From assembly GCF_039812505.1 (NCBI RefSeq), contig NZ_JBDIAQ010000046.1, forward strand, positions 1 to 24,586: a stretch of 24,586 nucleotides of DNA. The letters are read 5' to 3'. The DNA is from Intrasporangium_A sp039812505 (GTDB taxonomy: Bacteria; Actinomycetota; Actinomycetes; Actinomycetales; Dermatophilaceae). The notes under the pieces were generated by a model. That model was not told where the DNA came from and made no database searches. It saw only the letters and a program-made list of their open reading frames with translations. A program made the position numbers and the translations under genes. Below are positions 8,076-15,580 of the stretch, piece after piece; position 1 is the first letter of the stretch; the number at the start of each line of letters is the position of its first letter.

Positions 8076-8106
8076 TTGCACAAAAGCCTGATATGTCCCA
8101 TACGAT
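8076..8106 (+). promoter_or_regulatory. Candidate promoter of the RR-HEAT-GT-HK operon
   Basis: TTGCAC (8076-8081) and TACGAT (8101-8106) match -35 and -10 elements, but with a long 19-base spacer. The surrounding stretch is visibly more AT-rich than its flanks. Transcription would start near 8113, about 30 bases before the first gene. Confidence 0.4.
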
Positions 8107-8142
8107 CTCCTTCGAGACCGTTTTCAGGGGGACGACAACATC

Positions 8143-8538
8143 ATGCAGACAGACGACTCGGGACCCGCAGCAGCGCGGATCCTGCTGGCCGACGACGACA
8201 CCGACATCCGCGACCTGGTCGAGTTCAAGCTCACCCAGGCCGGGTATGACGTACAGGCCGTCGCCGACGGGCTCTCGGCGTGGGCGGCCTTCCAGCAGGA
8301 CCCGCCCCGGCTCGTCGTGCTCGACGTCATGATGCCGGGCCTGTCCGGCATCGACGTGCTGCGACGCATCCGCGAGAGCGACTCGGCAACGGTTCCGGTC
8401 CTCCTGCTCAGCGCCAAGTCCCGGGACTCCGACGTCGACACCGGGTTCGAGGTCGGCGCCGACGACTACGTCATCAAGCCCTTCAGCCCACGCGAGCTCG
8501 TGCACCGCGTAGCCAGCATGCTGGCGCGGGCCCGATGA
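8143..8538 (+). CDS. Receiver-only (CheY-like) response regulator
   Basis: A single-domain response regulator of 131 residues with no DNA-binding or enzymatic output domain. All phosphorylation residues are present: acidic pocket D17-D19 (LLADDD), phospho-acceptor D61 (LVVLDVMMPG), switch Ser S90 (LLLSAK) and K112 (DDYVIKPFS). Such proteins act through protein-protein contacts or as phosphate relays. ATG 8143 lies 11 bases after AGGGGG (8126-8131). It is the first gene of a four-gene set, its stop overlaps the next start as ATGA, and the set ends with a histidine kinase that is its probable phosphodonor. The target is inferred to be the HEAT protein or the glycosyltransferase encoded next to it. 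Confidence 0.93.
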   Translation: MQTDDSGPAAARILLADDDTDIRDLVEFKLTQAGYDVQAVADGLSAWAAFQQDPPRLVVLDVMMPGLSGIDVLRRIRESDSATVPVLLLSAKSRDSDVDTGFEVGADDYVIKPFSPRELVHRVASMLARAR

Positions 8539-9608
8539 CCGGGACCACGCTGCTGCTCGGGGCCTCGATCGCCGTGGTCGGCGCCTGCGTGGGCCTGCTG
8601 GTCGCGGTCGGCCTGGTGCGTGGCCTCCGGATCATGGGCGAGCGGCGAGAGCAGCGCCTGCTGGCCCCGCTCCACGCCACGCTCATCGCGGTCGCGGCCG
8701 GGGAGGACGACGACGGGCACGGCGTCCGGGAGCTGTCCCGGACCAGTGGGAGGACGGCCGCGGTCCTCGACCAGCGCATCGCCGATCTGCTGACCAAGGT
8801 CCGCGGCGCGCCTGCAGAGCAGCTCATCGAGGTGCTCCGGTCCCACGGGGCGCTGCGCGCGGCCGAGCACGACCTGCGGCACCGATCCGCCGTCCGGCGC
8901 GCGCGGGCCGCGCAGCTGCTGGGCCTCGCGGGCTGCGACCAGGCCCGGCAGGGCCTGGAGGCGAGCCTGAGCGACCGCGTCCTGGAGGTGCGCACGAGCG
9001 CTGCGTTCGCGCTCGGCCTCATCGGGGACCCACGTTCGGCCACGCCGATCCTCGTCGCCGTGGGCGCCGACCCGGGCCGCACCAGGGGCTCGTTCGGCCT
9101 GCCCGCCGGAGTCGCGGGCGAGGCCCTGCAGCGGATGGGCATCGCGATCTCCGACCCGCTTCGGACGGCCCTCGACGACCCCCACCCGCGGACGCGCACC
9201 GTTGCCGCGTCGGTCATCGGCGGCGGCAGCTTCCTGACCGGGCTACCCCGCCTGCGGCAGCTGCTCGCGGACGACCCGGACGTCACCGTCCAGGCTCGCG
9301 CTGCCGTGGCGATCGGCCGCTTCGGCGGCCCGGACGACGTGCCGGCCCTGGCCGCCCACACCGCGGCCGGGGCACCGGCCTCCCTGCGCCGCGCGTGCCT
9401 GGCGGCGCTCGCCGAGATCGGCGCGCGCTCGGCCCTGCCAGTCCTGACCGGTCTGGTCTGCGACCCCGACCAGCGGATCGCCGAGGAGGCCGCGACCGCG
9501 CTGCTCGGGATGGGACCTGACGGGGTCGCGGCCCTGCAGCCCTTCCGGGACCTGCCGGCCACGCGAAGTGCTGCTCTCGTCAGCTCGCTCCAGCGGAGCG
9601 GGCGATGA
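8535..9608 (+). CDS. Membrane-anchored HEAT-repeat protein
   Basis: A 357-residue protein with one N-terminal membrane helix (about residues 5-29, LLLGASIAVVGACVGLLVAVGLV), a charged linker, then helical HEAT-like repeats from about 115 to the C-terminus. Repeat units show the pattern of an Arg/Ala-rich helix followed by an LG.....A...L turn (VRRARAAQLLGLAGCDQA; VRTSAAFALGLIGDPRSA; VQARAAVAIGRFGGPDDV; IAEEAATALLGMGPDGV). HEAT repeats are scaffolds, with no enzymatic motif here. The frame extends upstream into the regulator gene. The ATG at 8535 overlaps the regulator stop as ATGA and gives a proper membrane anchor, so I chose it; no ribosome site precedes it, implying translational coupling. 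It overlaps the glycosyltransferase start by 4 bases. Its role linking the regulator to the synthase is inference. Confidence 0.85.
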   Translation: MTGTTLLLGASIAVVGACVGLLVAVGLVRGLRIMGERREQRLLAPLHATLIAVAAGEDDDGHGVRELSRTSGRTAAVLDQRIADLLTKVRGAPAEQLIEVLRSHGALRAAEHDLRHRSAVRRARAAQLLGLAGCDQARQGLEASLSDRVLEVRTSAAFALGLIGDPRSATPILVAVGADPGRTRGSFGLPAGVAGEALQRMGIAISDPLRTALDDPHPRTRTVAASVIGGGSFLTGLPRLRQLLADDPDVTVQARAAVAIGRFGGPDDVPALAAHTAAGAPASLRRACLAALAEIGARSALPVLTGLVCDPDQRIAEEAATALLGMGPDGVAALQPFRDLPATRSAALVSSLQRSGR

Positions 9609-11053
9609 GCTGGTCGGGGTTGGTCGACGGGCTGCGTACCGCAGTCGGGACGGTCATGGATGCCGTGGCTGGACCGGTCCTGGTCTACTTCGTGCTCATC
9701 AACACCTCCCTGCTCCTGCTCATCGTGCTTGCCTACGGTGAGTTCCGGGCCCAGCAGCGCCGGCGCCTGACGACCCTCGAGTGGCAGGGCGGCGGGCTCG
9801 CGCCCGGCGTGTCGCTGCTGGTGCCGGCCTACAACGAGGAGGTCGGCATCGTCACCGCGGTCAAGTCCTTCCTCTCGCTGCGCTACCCACGGCACGAGGT
9901 GGTCGTCGTCGACGACGGCAGCACCGACGCGACCTTCGCCCGGCTCGAGGAGGCGTTCGACCTCGTGGCGGTGCCGCGTCAGCTGCCCCAGGACGTGCCG
10001 ATCCGGACCGTGGTGCACAGCGTCCACGTACCCCGCGACGGACACACCCGCCTGGTCGTGGTGCGCACGGACAACTCGGGACGTTCGGGCGCCATCAACG
10101 TCGCGGTCAACGCGGCGAGCGAGCCGCTGGTCGCCATCGTCGACGGTGACTCGATCCTCGAACCGGACGGCCTGCTGCACGTCACCAAGCCCTTCGTCGA
10201 CGACCCGACCAGGATCGTGGCCACGGGCGGGACGATCCGGCCCGTCAACGGCAGCCGGGTCGAGTACGGGCGCGTCGTGCGCGTCGAGATGCCCCGCACG
10301 TGGCTGGCCAGGATCCAGGTGGTCGAGTACCTGCGGGCCTTCCTGCTCGGCCGCACCGGATGATCGCGGCTGGGCTCCCTCATCCTCATCAGCGGAGCCT
10401 TCGGGCTCTTCCGGCGCGATGTACTGGTCGAGGTGGGCGGGCTGGACCCGACGAGCATCGGCGAGGACTTCGAGCTCGTCATGCGGGTCCACAAGCACCT
10501 GCGCGACCGGGGGCAGGACTACCGGGTCGCGTTCGTCGCCGAGCCGGTCCTGTGGACGGAGGTGCCCTCGACGGCGAGGGTCCTGCGCAGCCAGCGCAGA
10601 CGCTGGCACCGGGGGCTGTGGGAGACGCTGTGGGCCTACCGTGGCATGCTGTTGCGACCCCGCTACGGTCGCATCGGCCTGCTGGCCCTCCCGTACTACT
10701 GGCTGTTCGAGCTGTTCGCCCCCCTGCTCGAGCTGTTCGGCATCGTGCTGGTGCCGCTCGGGCTCGTCCTCGGGGTGGTCAACGTGCCGTATGCCGCCCT
10801 GTTCCTGCTGCTCGCCTACGGGTACGCCGTGCTGGTGACCCTCTCGGCCCTCCTGGTCGACGAGTGGGCCTTCCACCGGCACGACCGCTGGGTGGCCATC
10901 CCGATCCTGCTCGCCGCAGCGGCACTCGAGAACTTCGGCTATCGACAGCTGACGGTCTGGTGGCGTCTGGAGGGCTGGTGGGCCAGCCTGCGCGGCCGGC
11001 GCCAGGTCTGGGGTGTGATGACGCGGACCGGGTTCGACGAGGGAGCCTCGTGA
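9605..11053 (+). pseudogene. Family 2 membrane glycosyltransferase interrupted by an in-frame TGA
   Basis: One reading frame of 482 codons encodes a processive-type GT2 synthase, but codon 253 (10361-10363) is TGA. Before it are a membrane helix (about 24-45), VSLLVPAYNEE, VVVVDDGSTDAT and the metal-binding DGD (180-182). After it, in the same frame, are SGAFGLFRRD, the catalytic-base motif GEDFEL (ED at 287-288), QRRRW (Q330, R333, W334) and several membrane helices (about 357-446). The overall layout resembles PgaC/BcsA-like exopolysaccharide synthases. The local context RTG-stop-SRL suggests TGG (Trp) mutated to TGA. A truncated 252-residue product would lack the catalytic base and QxxRW and should be inactive. 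Readthrough by tRNA-Trp or a sequencing error are alternatives. The start overlaps the HEAT gene (ATGA) and the end overlaps the kinase gene (GTGA). The sugar substrate is unknown. Confidence 0.88.
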
Positions 11054-13101
11054 GGCCGGTCCCCGGAGCCGACCGGTCGGCCGGTGCCCATCTGCGCACG
11101 GTGGTGGTCGGGCTCGTGGTCCTCATCGCGCTGGGCGCGGTGGCCTCCCTCGTCATGGTCCAGCAGCAGGGCCGTGCGGTCCGGGCGCTGACCCTGGCGT
11201 TCGGGCCGGCCGTCGATGCCAACGGCGGCGTGCTGCTCGAGATGGCGCGGGCCCGCGACGCCTGGTTCGAGCAGCGTTCCACCTCGGACGGGGCCGCTGC
11301 GGACCCAGCGGTGCTGGAGCCGCACCGGGTGGCCGCCTCGGCGCGGCTCGACCGGCTGCTCGCGGCGACCCGGAGCCAGGCGCTCAGCGCGTCGGACCGC
11401 TCGTCCCTCGGCGACCTGGCCGAAGCGCAGCAGCGGGCCGTCGAGGCTTGGTTCACGGCGGCGGAGCGCTCGTCACGTGCCACGTCGGGAGTCCGGACCG
11501 GCCCGGACGAGGTCGAGCAGGCCTGGGTCGAGCTCCAGGGCGCGAGCACGGCGCTGGCCGGGGAGCTGCAGGCGGGCATGGACACGGCTCGCTCCGGGTT
11601 CCGGATGGCGTCGGCTGCCTTCGGCCTGGTCGTCGTCGGCGTGGCGGCCCTGTCGATCGGCGCCCTGCTCCTGCTGATGCGCCGGGTCCGTCGCACGGTC
11701 GTCCAGCCGCTCGAACGGCTGAGCGAGGTGGTGCGCCGGCAGGCGGCGGGCAACAGCCTGCAGGTCGCGGACACCGAGCACGGGGCCGCCGAGGTGCGTA
11801 GCCTGGCCCGCAACTTCAACGAGCTGCATCGCCAGAACTCCCGGTTCCTGGCCCAGCAGGGCGACGAGCTGCGGATGCGTCGGCTCGTCCTCGAGGTGGC
11901 CCGAGGGGTGCGTGCCGCGGCCACGGCACCGGCGGCCCTCGACGCCGTGTGCCGGGACCTCGGCCAGGGACTCGGCGCGGACCGGGTGCTGCTGTACACC
12001 CTCGACGAGGACGCCGGTGTCCGGGAGCGCAGCCAGTGGCACGCCGACCTGCTGCCCGACCTACCCCCCCTCCCGGCCTCGCTCACCCGGCACCTCGGTG
12101 GGGTGGAGGCCGAGCTTCGAGAGCTCGGCAACGCGGCGGTCCTGCCCGACGTGTTCGACCCGGAGTGGGCCGGGGACGAGCGGGTCCTGGCCTTCCACCG
12201 GGCCACCGGTGCCCGCTCGGTGGTGCTGGTCCCGGTGGGCTCCGGGGACCAGGGGCTCGGCGTGCTAGCCGTGCTCACGGTGGACCAGCCCCGGTGGTGG
12301 CTGCCGTGGGAGGTGCGTGCGACCGAGCAGAGCGGCGGGCTGGTGTCCGGCGCGGTGGTCCAGTTCCGGCTGGCCGGGATGCGTGAGGAACAGGTCCGCC
12401 GCCTCACCGAACTGGACCACCAGAAGACCGACTTCATGGCGACCGTCAGCCACGAGCTGCGCACTCCGCTCACCTCGATCACCGGCTACCTCGAGCTGGT
12501 CGAGGACGGCGACTTCGGCGAGCTCACCAGCGGGCAGCAGCACGCCCTCGGCGTGGTGCACCGCAACGCCGTGCGGCTCCGGGGGCTCATCGAGGACCTG
12601 CTCGTGCTGAACAAGATCGAGAGCACGGGCCTGCCGGCCACGCTGGAGGACGTGCCGGTCCGGGACCTCGTCCGGTGCGTCGTCGAGACCATGGAGCCGG
12701 CCGCGACCGAGGCCCGGGTGAGCCTGCTCGCCGGGCCGGTGCCGGAGGATCTCGTGGTCCGGGTGGACCGGACCCAGTTCGAGCGTGCCCTGCTGAACCT
12801 GGGCTCGAACGCCGTCAAGTTCACCCCGTCCGGCGGAAGCGTGACGATCGAGGTCGCCCAGCAGGACGATGCCGTCCGGATCCGGATCGCCGACACCGGG
12901 ATCGGCATCCCGCAGGCCGACCTGGCCCGCCTGTCGGAGCGGTTCTTCCGCGCCGGCAACGCGATGTCTGCGGCCATCCCGGGCACCGGCCTCGGCCTGG
13001 CCATCGTGCGGACCATCGTGGACAGCCACGGCGGACGGCTGGACGTCGAGTCCGTCGAGGGCGAGGGGACCACGATGGTCGTCAGCCTGCCCCCGGTCTG
13101 A
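11050..13101 (+). CDS. Membrane histidine kinase (sensor region, HAMP, GAF, HisKA, HATPase)
   Basis: A 683-residue sensor kinase from GTG 11050, which overlaps the preceding stop as GTGA. The frame stays open upstream by chance, inside the glycosyltransferase gene. Domains: TM1 about 16-37; a helical extracytoplasmic sensor region 40-185; TM2 about 188-210; HAMP about 211-265; GAF about 285-440 (LDAVCRDLGQGLGADRVLLYT); HisKA with H468 in FMATVSHELRTP; and HATPase with N583/N587 (NLGSNAVKFTP), DTGIGI (615-620) and GTGLGL (645-650). All catalytic boxes look intact. The extracytoplasmic part resembles the all-helical bundles of chemotaxis-type sensors; the ligand is unknown. It is the likely partner of the receiver-only regulator three genes upstream. 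Confidence 0.93.
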   Translation: MRPVPGADRSAGAHLRTVVVGLVVLIALGAVASLVMVQQQGRAVRALTLAFGPAVDANGGVLLEMARARDAWFEQRSTSDGAAADPAVLEPHRVAASARLDRLLAATRSQALSASDRSSLGDLAEAQQRAVEAWFTAAERSSRATSGVRTGPDEVEQAWVELQGASTALAGELQAGMDTARSGFRMASAAFGLVVVGVAALSIGALLLLMRRVRRTVVQPLERLSEVVRRQAAGNSLQVADTEHGAAEVRSLARNFNELHRQNSRFLAQQGDELRMRRLVLEVARGVRAAATAPAALDAVCRDLGQGLGADRVLLYTLDEDAGVRERSQWHADLLPDLPPLPASLTRHLGGVEAELRELGNAAVLPDVFDPEWAGDERVLAFHRATGARSVVLVPVGSGDQGLGVLAVLTVDQPRWWLPWEVRATEQSGGLVSGAVVQFRLAGMREEQVRRLTELDHQKTDFMATVSHELRTPLTSITGYLELVEDGDFGELTSGQQHALGVVHRNAVRLRGLIEDLLVLNKIESTGLPATLEDVPVRDLVRCVVETMEPAATEARVSLLAGPVPEDLVVRVDRTQFERALLNLGSNAVKFTPSGGSVTIEVAQQDDAVRIRIADTGIGIPQADLARLSERFFRAGNAMSAAIPGTGLGLAIVRTIVDSHGGRLDVESVEGEGTTMVVSLPPV

Positions 13102-13102
13102 G

Positions 13103-13117
13103 CCGGGCATCGCCCGG
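13103..13117 (+). terminator. Hairpin after the histidine kinase
   Basis: CCGGGC (13103-13108) pairs perfectly with GCCCGG (13112-13117) around an ATC loop, two bases after the kinase stop codon. There is no T-tract. Confidence 0.35.
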
Positions 13118-13141
13118 GAATGCCGGCGCCCGCTCGCGCGT

Positions 13142-13170
13142 TTGGGCAGGCGTGCCCGATCTGGCACACT
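13142..13170 (+). promoter_or_regulatory. Candidate rpmE promoter
   Basis: TTGGGC (13142-13147) is followed after 17 bases by CACACT (13165-13170), which is preceded by TGG as in an extended -10. The first base of the -10 deviates from TAnnnT. GTGCC (13152-13156) and GGCAC (13163-13167) form an inverted repeat in the spacer. Confidence 0.35.
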
Positions 13171-13175
13171 CTTGC

Positions 13176-13240
13176 ACCGGACCGGTTCACGGCACCCGCG
13201 CATGCGCAGCCGACCCGGCCATGAACTCGAGGAGAGAGCG
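13176..13240 (+). promoter_or_regulatory. Possible structured leader of rpmE
   Basis: The leader holds a perfect 10-bp palindrome, GCGCATGCGC (13198-13207), and the repeat ACCGGACCGGT (13176-13186). L31 leaders that autoregulate rpmE are known in actinobacteria. I cannot confirm that this sequence fits that fold, so this is only a prompt for comparison. Confidence 0.2.
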
Positions 13241-13456
13241 TTGAAGAAGGACCTTCACCCGGACTACGTGGAGACCGTGGTCACCTGCACCTGCGGCAAC
13301 ACGTTCACCACCCGCAGCACGGCCACCAGCGGTCGGATCAACGCCGACGTGTGCTCGCAGTGCCACCCGTTCTACACCGGCAAGCAGAAGATCCTCGACA
13401 CCGGTGGCCGCGTGGCCCGGTTCGAGGCGCGCTACGGCAAGAGGGCTGCCAGGTAG
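13241..13456 (+). CDS. rpmE: Ribosomal protein L31, zinc-binding (C+) form
   Basis: A 71-residue 50S subunit protein of the bL31 family. The sequence starts KKDLHPDYVETVVTCTCGN after the initiator and has four Cys in the zinc-site arrangement C16, C18, C38 and C41 (TCTCGN, DVCSQCHPF). This is therefore the zinc-containing paralogue rather than the C- form made under zinc starvation. The start is TTG at 13241, with AGGAG (13230-13234) 6 bases upstream; it gives the family's canonical N-terminus. In related genomes rpmE often directly follows rho, whereas here four genes lie between them. Confidence 0.96.
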   Translation: MKKDLHPDYVETVVTCTCGNTFTTRSTATSGRINADVCSQCHPFYTGKQKILDTGGRVARFEARYGKRAAR

Positions 13457-13465
13457 GTCTTCGCC

Positions 13466-13501
13466 CGCCGGCTCCCGCGACCACGGTCGGCGGGGCCGGC
13501 G
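13466..13501 (+). terminator. Hairpin between rpmE and prfA
   Basis: CGCCGGC (13466-13472) pairs perfectly with GCCGGCG (13495-13501). CGAC (13478-13481) with GTCG (13486-13489) can form an inner stem. There is no T-tract, and prfA follows 55 bases later. It could be an attenuator or a 3' stability element for the abundant rpmE message. Confidence 0.25.
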
Positions 13502-13556
13502 CTGCGTCGCACCGACCATCCCGGCTCACCCGAGCCAGCAGCATGAGGAGCCAGCC

Positions 13557-14636
13557 GTGCTCGACACCGTGCAGTCGATCCTCGACGAGTACGCAGACCT
13601 CGAGACCCGGCTGGCCGACGCCGCGGTCCACTCGGACCAGGACCTCCTGCGCACCCTGAACAAGCGCTACGCGCAGCTGGGCCCGGTCGCGGCCGCGGCC
13701 CGGGCCTGGCAGGCCGCCCGCGGCGACCTCGACACCGCCCGGGAGCTCTCCCGCGAGGACCCCTCCTTCGCCGAGGAGGTACCGGCCCTGCAGGCCGCGC
13801 TGGCCGAGGTCGAGGAGCACCTGCGCCGGATGCTCGTGCCCGGCGACCCGGACGACGACCGCAACGTCATCCTCGAGATCAAGGCGGGGGAGGGGGGCGA
13901 GGAGTCGGCCCTGTTCGCCGGGGACCTGCTGCGGATGTATCTGCGCTACGCCGAGCAGCGTGGCTGGCGCACCCAGGTCGAGGAGGCGACCGAGTCCGAC
14001 CTCGGAGGGTACCGGGACGTGCGGGTCTCGATCTCGGCCCGGGGCCGCCCCGGCCCGGGTGAGGGGCCGTGGGCCCGGCTGAAGTACGAGGGGGGTGTGC
14101 ACCGGGTCCAGCGGGTCCCGGTCACCGAGTCGCAGGGTCGGATCCACACCTCGGCGGCCGGTGTCCTGGTCATGCCCGAGGCCGACGACCAGGGGGAGGT
14201 CGAGATCGACCCCGGCGACCTGCGCATCGACGTCTACCGCTCGTCCGGCCCGGGCGGCCAGAGCGTCAACACGACCGACTCGGCCGTCCGGGTCACCCAC
14301 CTGCCGACGGGGCTCGTGGTGTCCTGCCAGAACGAGAAGAGCCAGCTGCAGAACAAGGAGGCCGCGCTGCGCGTCCTGCGCGCCCGCCTGCGCCAGCTGG
14401 CCCAGGACGCGGCGGACGCCGAGGCGTCGGCCGCCCGACGCTCGCAGGTACGCACCGTCGACCGCTCCGAACGGATCCGGACGTACAACTTCCCGGAGAA
14501 CCGCATCTCCGACCACCGCACGGGCTACAAGGCCTACAACCTCGACCACGTCCTCGACGGTGACCTCGACCCTGTCGTCCGGTCGGCGATGGCGGCCGAC
14601 GAGTCGGCCCGCCTCGCCGAGATCGCCCGCACGTGA
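13557..14636 (+). CDS. prfA: Peptide chain release factor 1
   Basis: Recognises UAA and UAG stop codons and triggers peptide release on the ribosome. It has 359 residues, the usual RF1 length. Codon-recognition motif PVT is at 188-190 (VQRVPVTESQGRIHTSAAG), which marks RF1 rather than RF2 (SPF). The peptidyl-release motif GGQ is at 233-235 (SSGPGGQSVNTTDSAVR). The C-terminus has RIRTYNFPENRISDHR, a family hallmark. The frame extends upstream to 13404 within rpmE. GTG 13557 follows GAGGAG (13545-13550) by 6 bases and gives the right N-terminus. Its stop overlaps the prmC start as GTGA; PrmC methylates the GGQ glutamine of this protein, so the pair is functionally linked. Confidence 0.97.
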   Translation: MLDTVQSILDEYADLETRLADAAVHSDQDLLRTLNKRYAQLGPVAAAARAWQAARGDLDTARELSREDPSFAEEVPALQAALAEVEEHLRRMLVPGDPDDDRNVILEIKAGEGGEESALFAGDLLRMYLRYAEQRGWRTQVEEATESDLGGYRDVRVSISARGRPGPGEGPWARLKYEGGVHRVQRVPVTESQGRIHTSAAGVLVMPEADDQGEVEIDPGDLRIDVYRSSGPGGQSVNTTDSAVRVTHLPTGLVVSCQNEKSQLQNKEAALRVLRARLRQLAQDAADAEASAARRSQVRTVDRSERIRTYNFPENRISDHRTGYKAYNLDHVLDGDLDPVVRSAMAADESARLAEIART

Positions 14637-15580
14637 CCCTCCTGCGGCAGCTGGTCCGGGCGGGTGCCCGGACCCTGGCCGGGGCAGGGGTCGACTCCGC
14701 GGACGTCGACGCCGTCGAGCTCGCGGCACACGTGCTCGGCATCGAGGCCGCCGAGCTGCGCCGCCGGATGGTGCTCGGGGGCGAGCTGCCGAGCTCCTTC
14801 GAGCGGACGTATGCCGCCCACCTCGACGAGCGCGCCCGCCGCGTCCCGCTCCAGCACCTGACCGGCAGGGGCCACTTCAGGTACCTGACCCTCGCCCTCG
14901 GGCCGGGTGTCTTCCTGCCGCGCCCCGAGACCGAGGTCCTGGTCGGGCTCGCGCTGGCCGAGATCGACCGCCTCGCCGGCCCCGGTGGGCCGGTGGCGCG
15001 CACGAGTGGGGTGGGCGGCATACGGCTGGTCGACCTGTGCACGGGGTCCGGGGCGATCGCCTTCGCCGTCAAGCAGGAACGACCGGGTGTCGCCGTGCGT
15101 GGCCTCGAGCTGTCCGAGCCGGCCCTGGCCTGGGCCCGGCGCAACCGGACCCGCCTCGGGCTGGAGGTCGACCTCGTCCGCGGCGACGCCACGCAGCCCT
15201 GTTTCGTGGACTGGTCCGGGACCGTCGACGTCGTCACCGTGAACCCGCCGTACATCCCGGTCGGTGCAGTGCCCGTCGACCCCGAGGTGCGCGACCACGA
15301 CCCGGAGCTGGCGCTCTACGGCGGCAGCGCCGACGGCCTGGCCCTCCCGGTGCGCATCGCCCGGGTCGCCGCGACCCTGCTGCGGCCCGGCGGGCTGCTG
15401 CTGATGGAGCACGCCGACGCGCAGGGGGAGGCGCTGCCTGCTGCGCTCACCGCGGCAGGCACGTGGGGGCAGGTGACCGACCACCCGGACCTGGCCGGCC
15501 GGCCGCGGGTGACCTCGGCGCGGGCGGCCGGGCCCGGGGCCGGCCCATCCGTGCGGGCTAGGCTGCCTTCCCATGAGTGA
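14633..15580 (+). CDS. prmC: Release factor N5-glutamine methyltransferase
   Basis: SAM-dependent enzyme (HemK/PrmC) that methylates the GGQ glutamine of release factors. It has 315 residues, slightly longer than the roughly 280-residue norm; the extra length includes a loop around residue 120 and a C-terminal tail. The N-terminal helical domain binds the release factor. GVFLPRPETEVLVGLAL precedes the SAM-binding motif I LVDLCTGSGAIAFAV (about residue 133). The catalytic NPPY is at 204-207. The start GTG overlaps the prfA stop by 4 bases. The last 8 bases overlap the tsaC ORF. Confidence 0.95.
   Translation: MTLLRQLVRAGARTLAGAGVDSADVDAVELAAHVLGIEAAELRRRMVLGGELPSSFERTYAAHLDERARRVPLQHLTGRGHFRYLTLALGPGVFLPRPETEVLVGLALAEIDRLAGPGGPVARTSGVGGIRLVDLCTGSGAIAFAVKQERPGVAVRGLELSEPALAWARRNRTRLGLEVDLVRGDATQPCFVDWSGTVDVVTVNPPYIPVGAVPVDPEVRDHDPELALYGGSADGLALPVRIARVAATLLRPGGLLLMEHADAQGEALPAALTAAGTWGQVTDHPDLAGRPRVTSARAAGPGAGPSVRARLPSHE
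15559..15564 (+). promoter_or_regulatory. Candidate leaderless promoter of tsaC (-10)
   Basis: TAGGCT fits TAnnnT and ends 8 bases before the tsaC ATG, the spacing of a leaderless transcript. No ribosome-binding sequence lies before that ATG. No -35 is apparent. The element is inside prmC. Confidence 0.3.

Noticed and set aside
8280..8534. Upstream extension of the HEAT protein into the response regulator.
   Set aside because: The receiver domain in the other frame is intact, and the extension is low-complexity shadow. ATG 8535 gives a proper membrane anchor.
10361..10363. Selenocysteine as the meaning of the in-frame TGA.
   Set aside because: The expected residue in this enzyme family is not Cys, there is no redox motif nearby, and the flanking residues fit Trp instead.
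10300..11049. A long frame joined in phase to the histidine kinase, with an ATG at 10360 right at the glycosyltransferase stop.
   Set aside because: Its translation is Arg/Gly/Pro-rich shadow sequence with no domain, while the overlapping frame holds clear GT2 motifs. The kinase starts naturally at the GTG at 11050.
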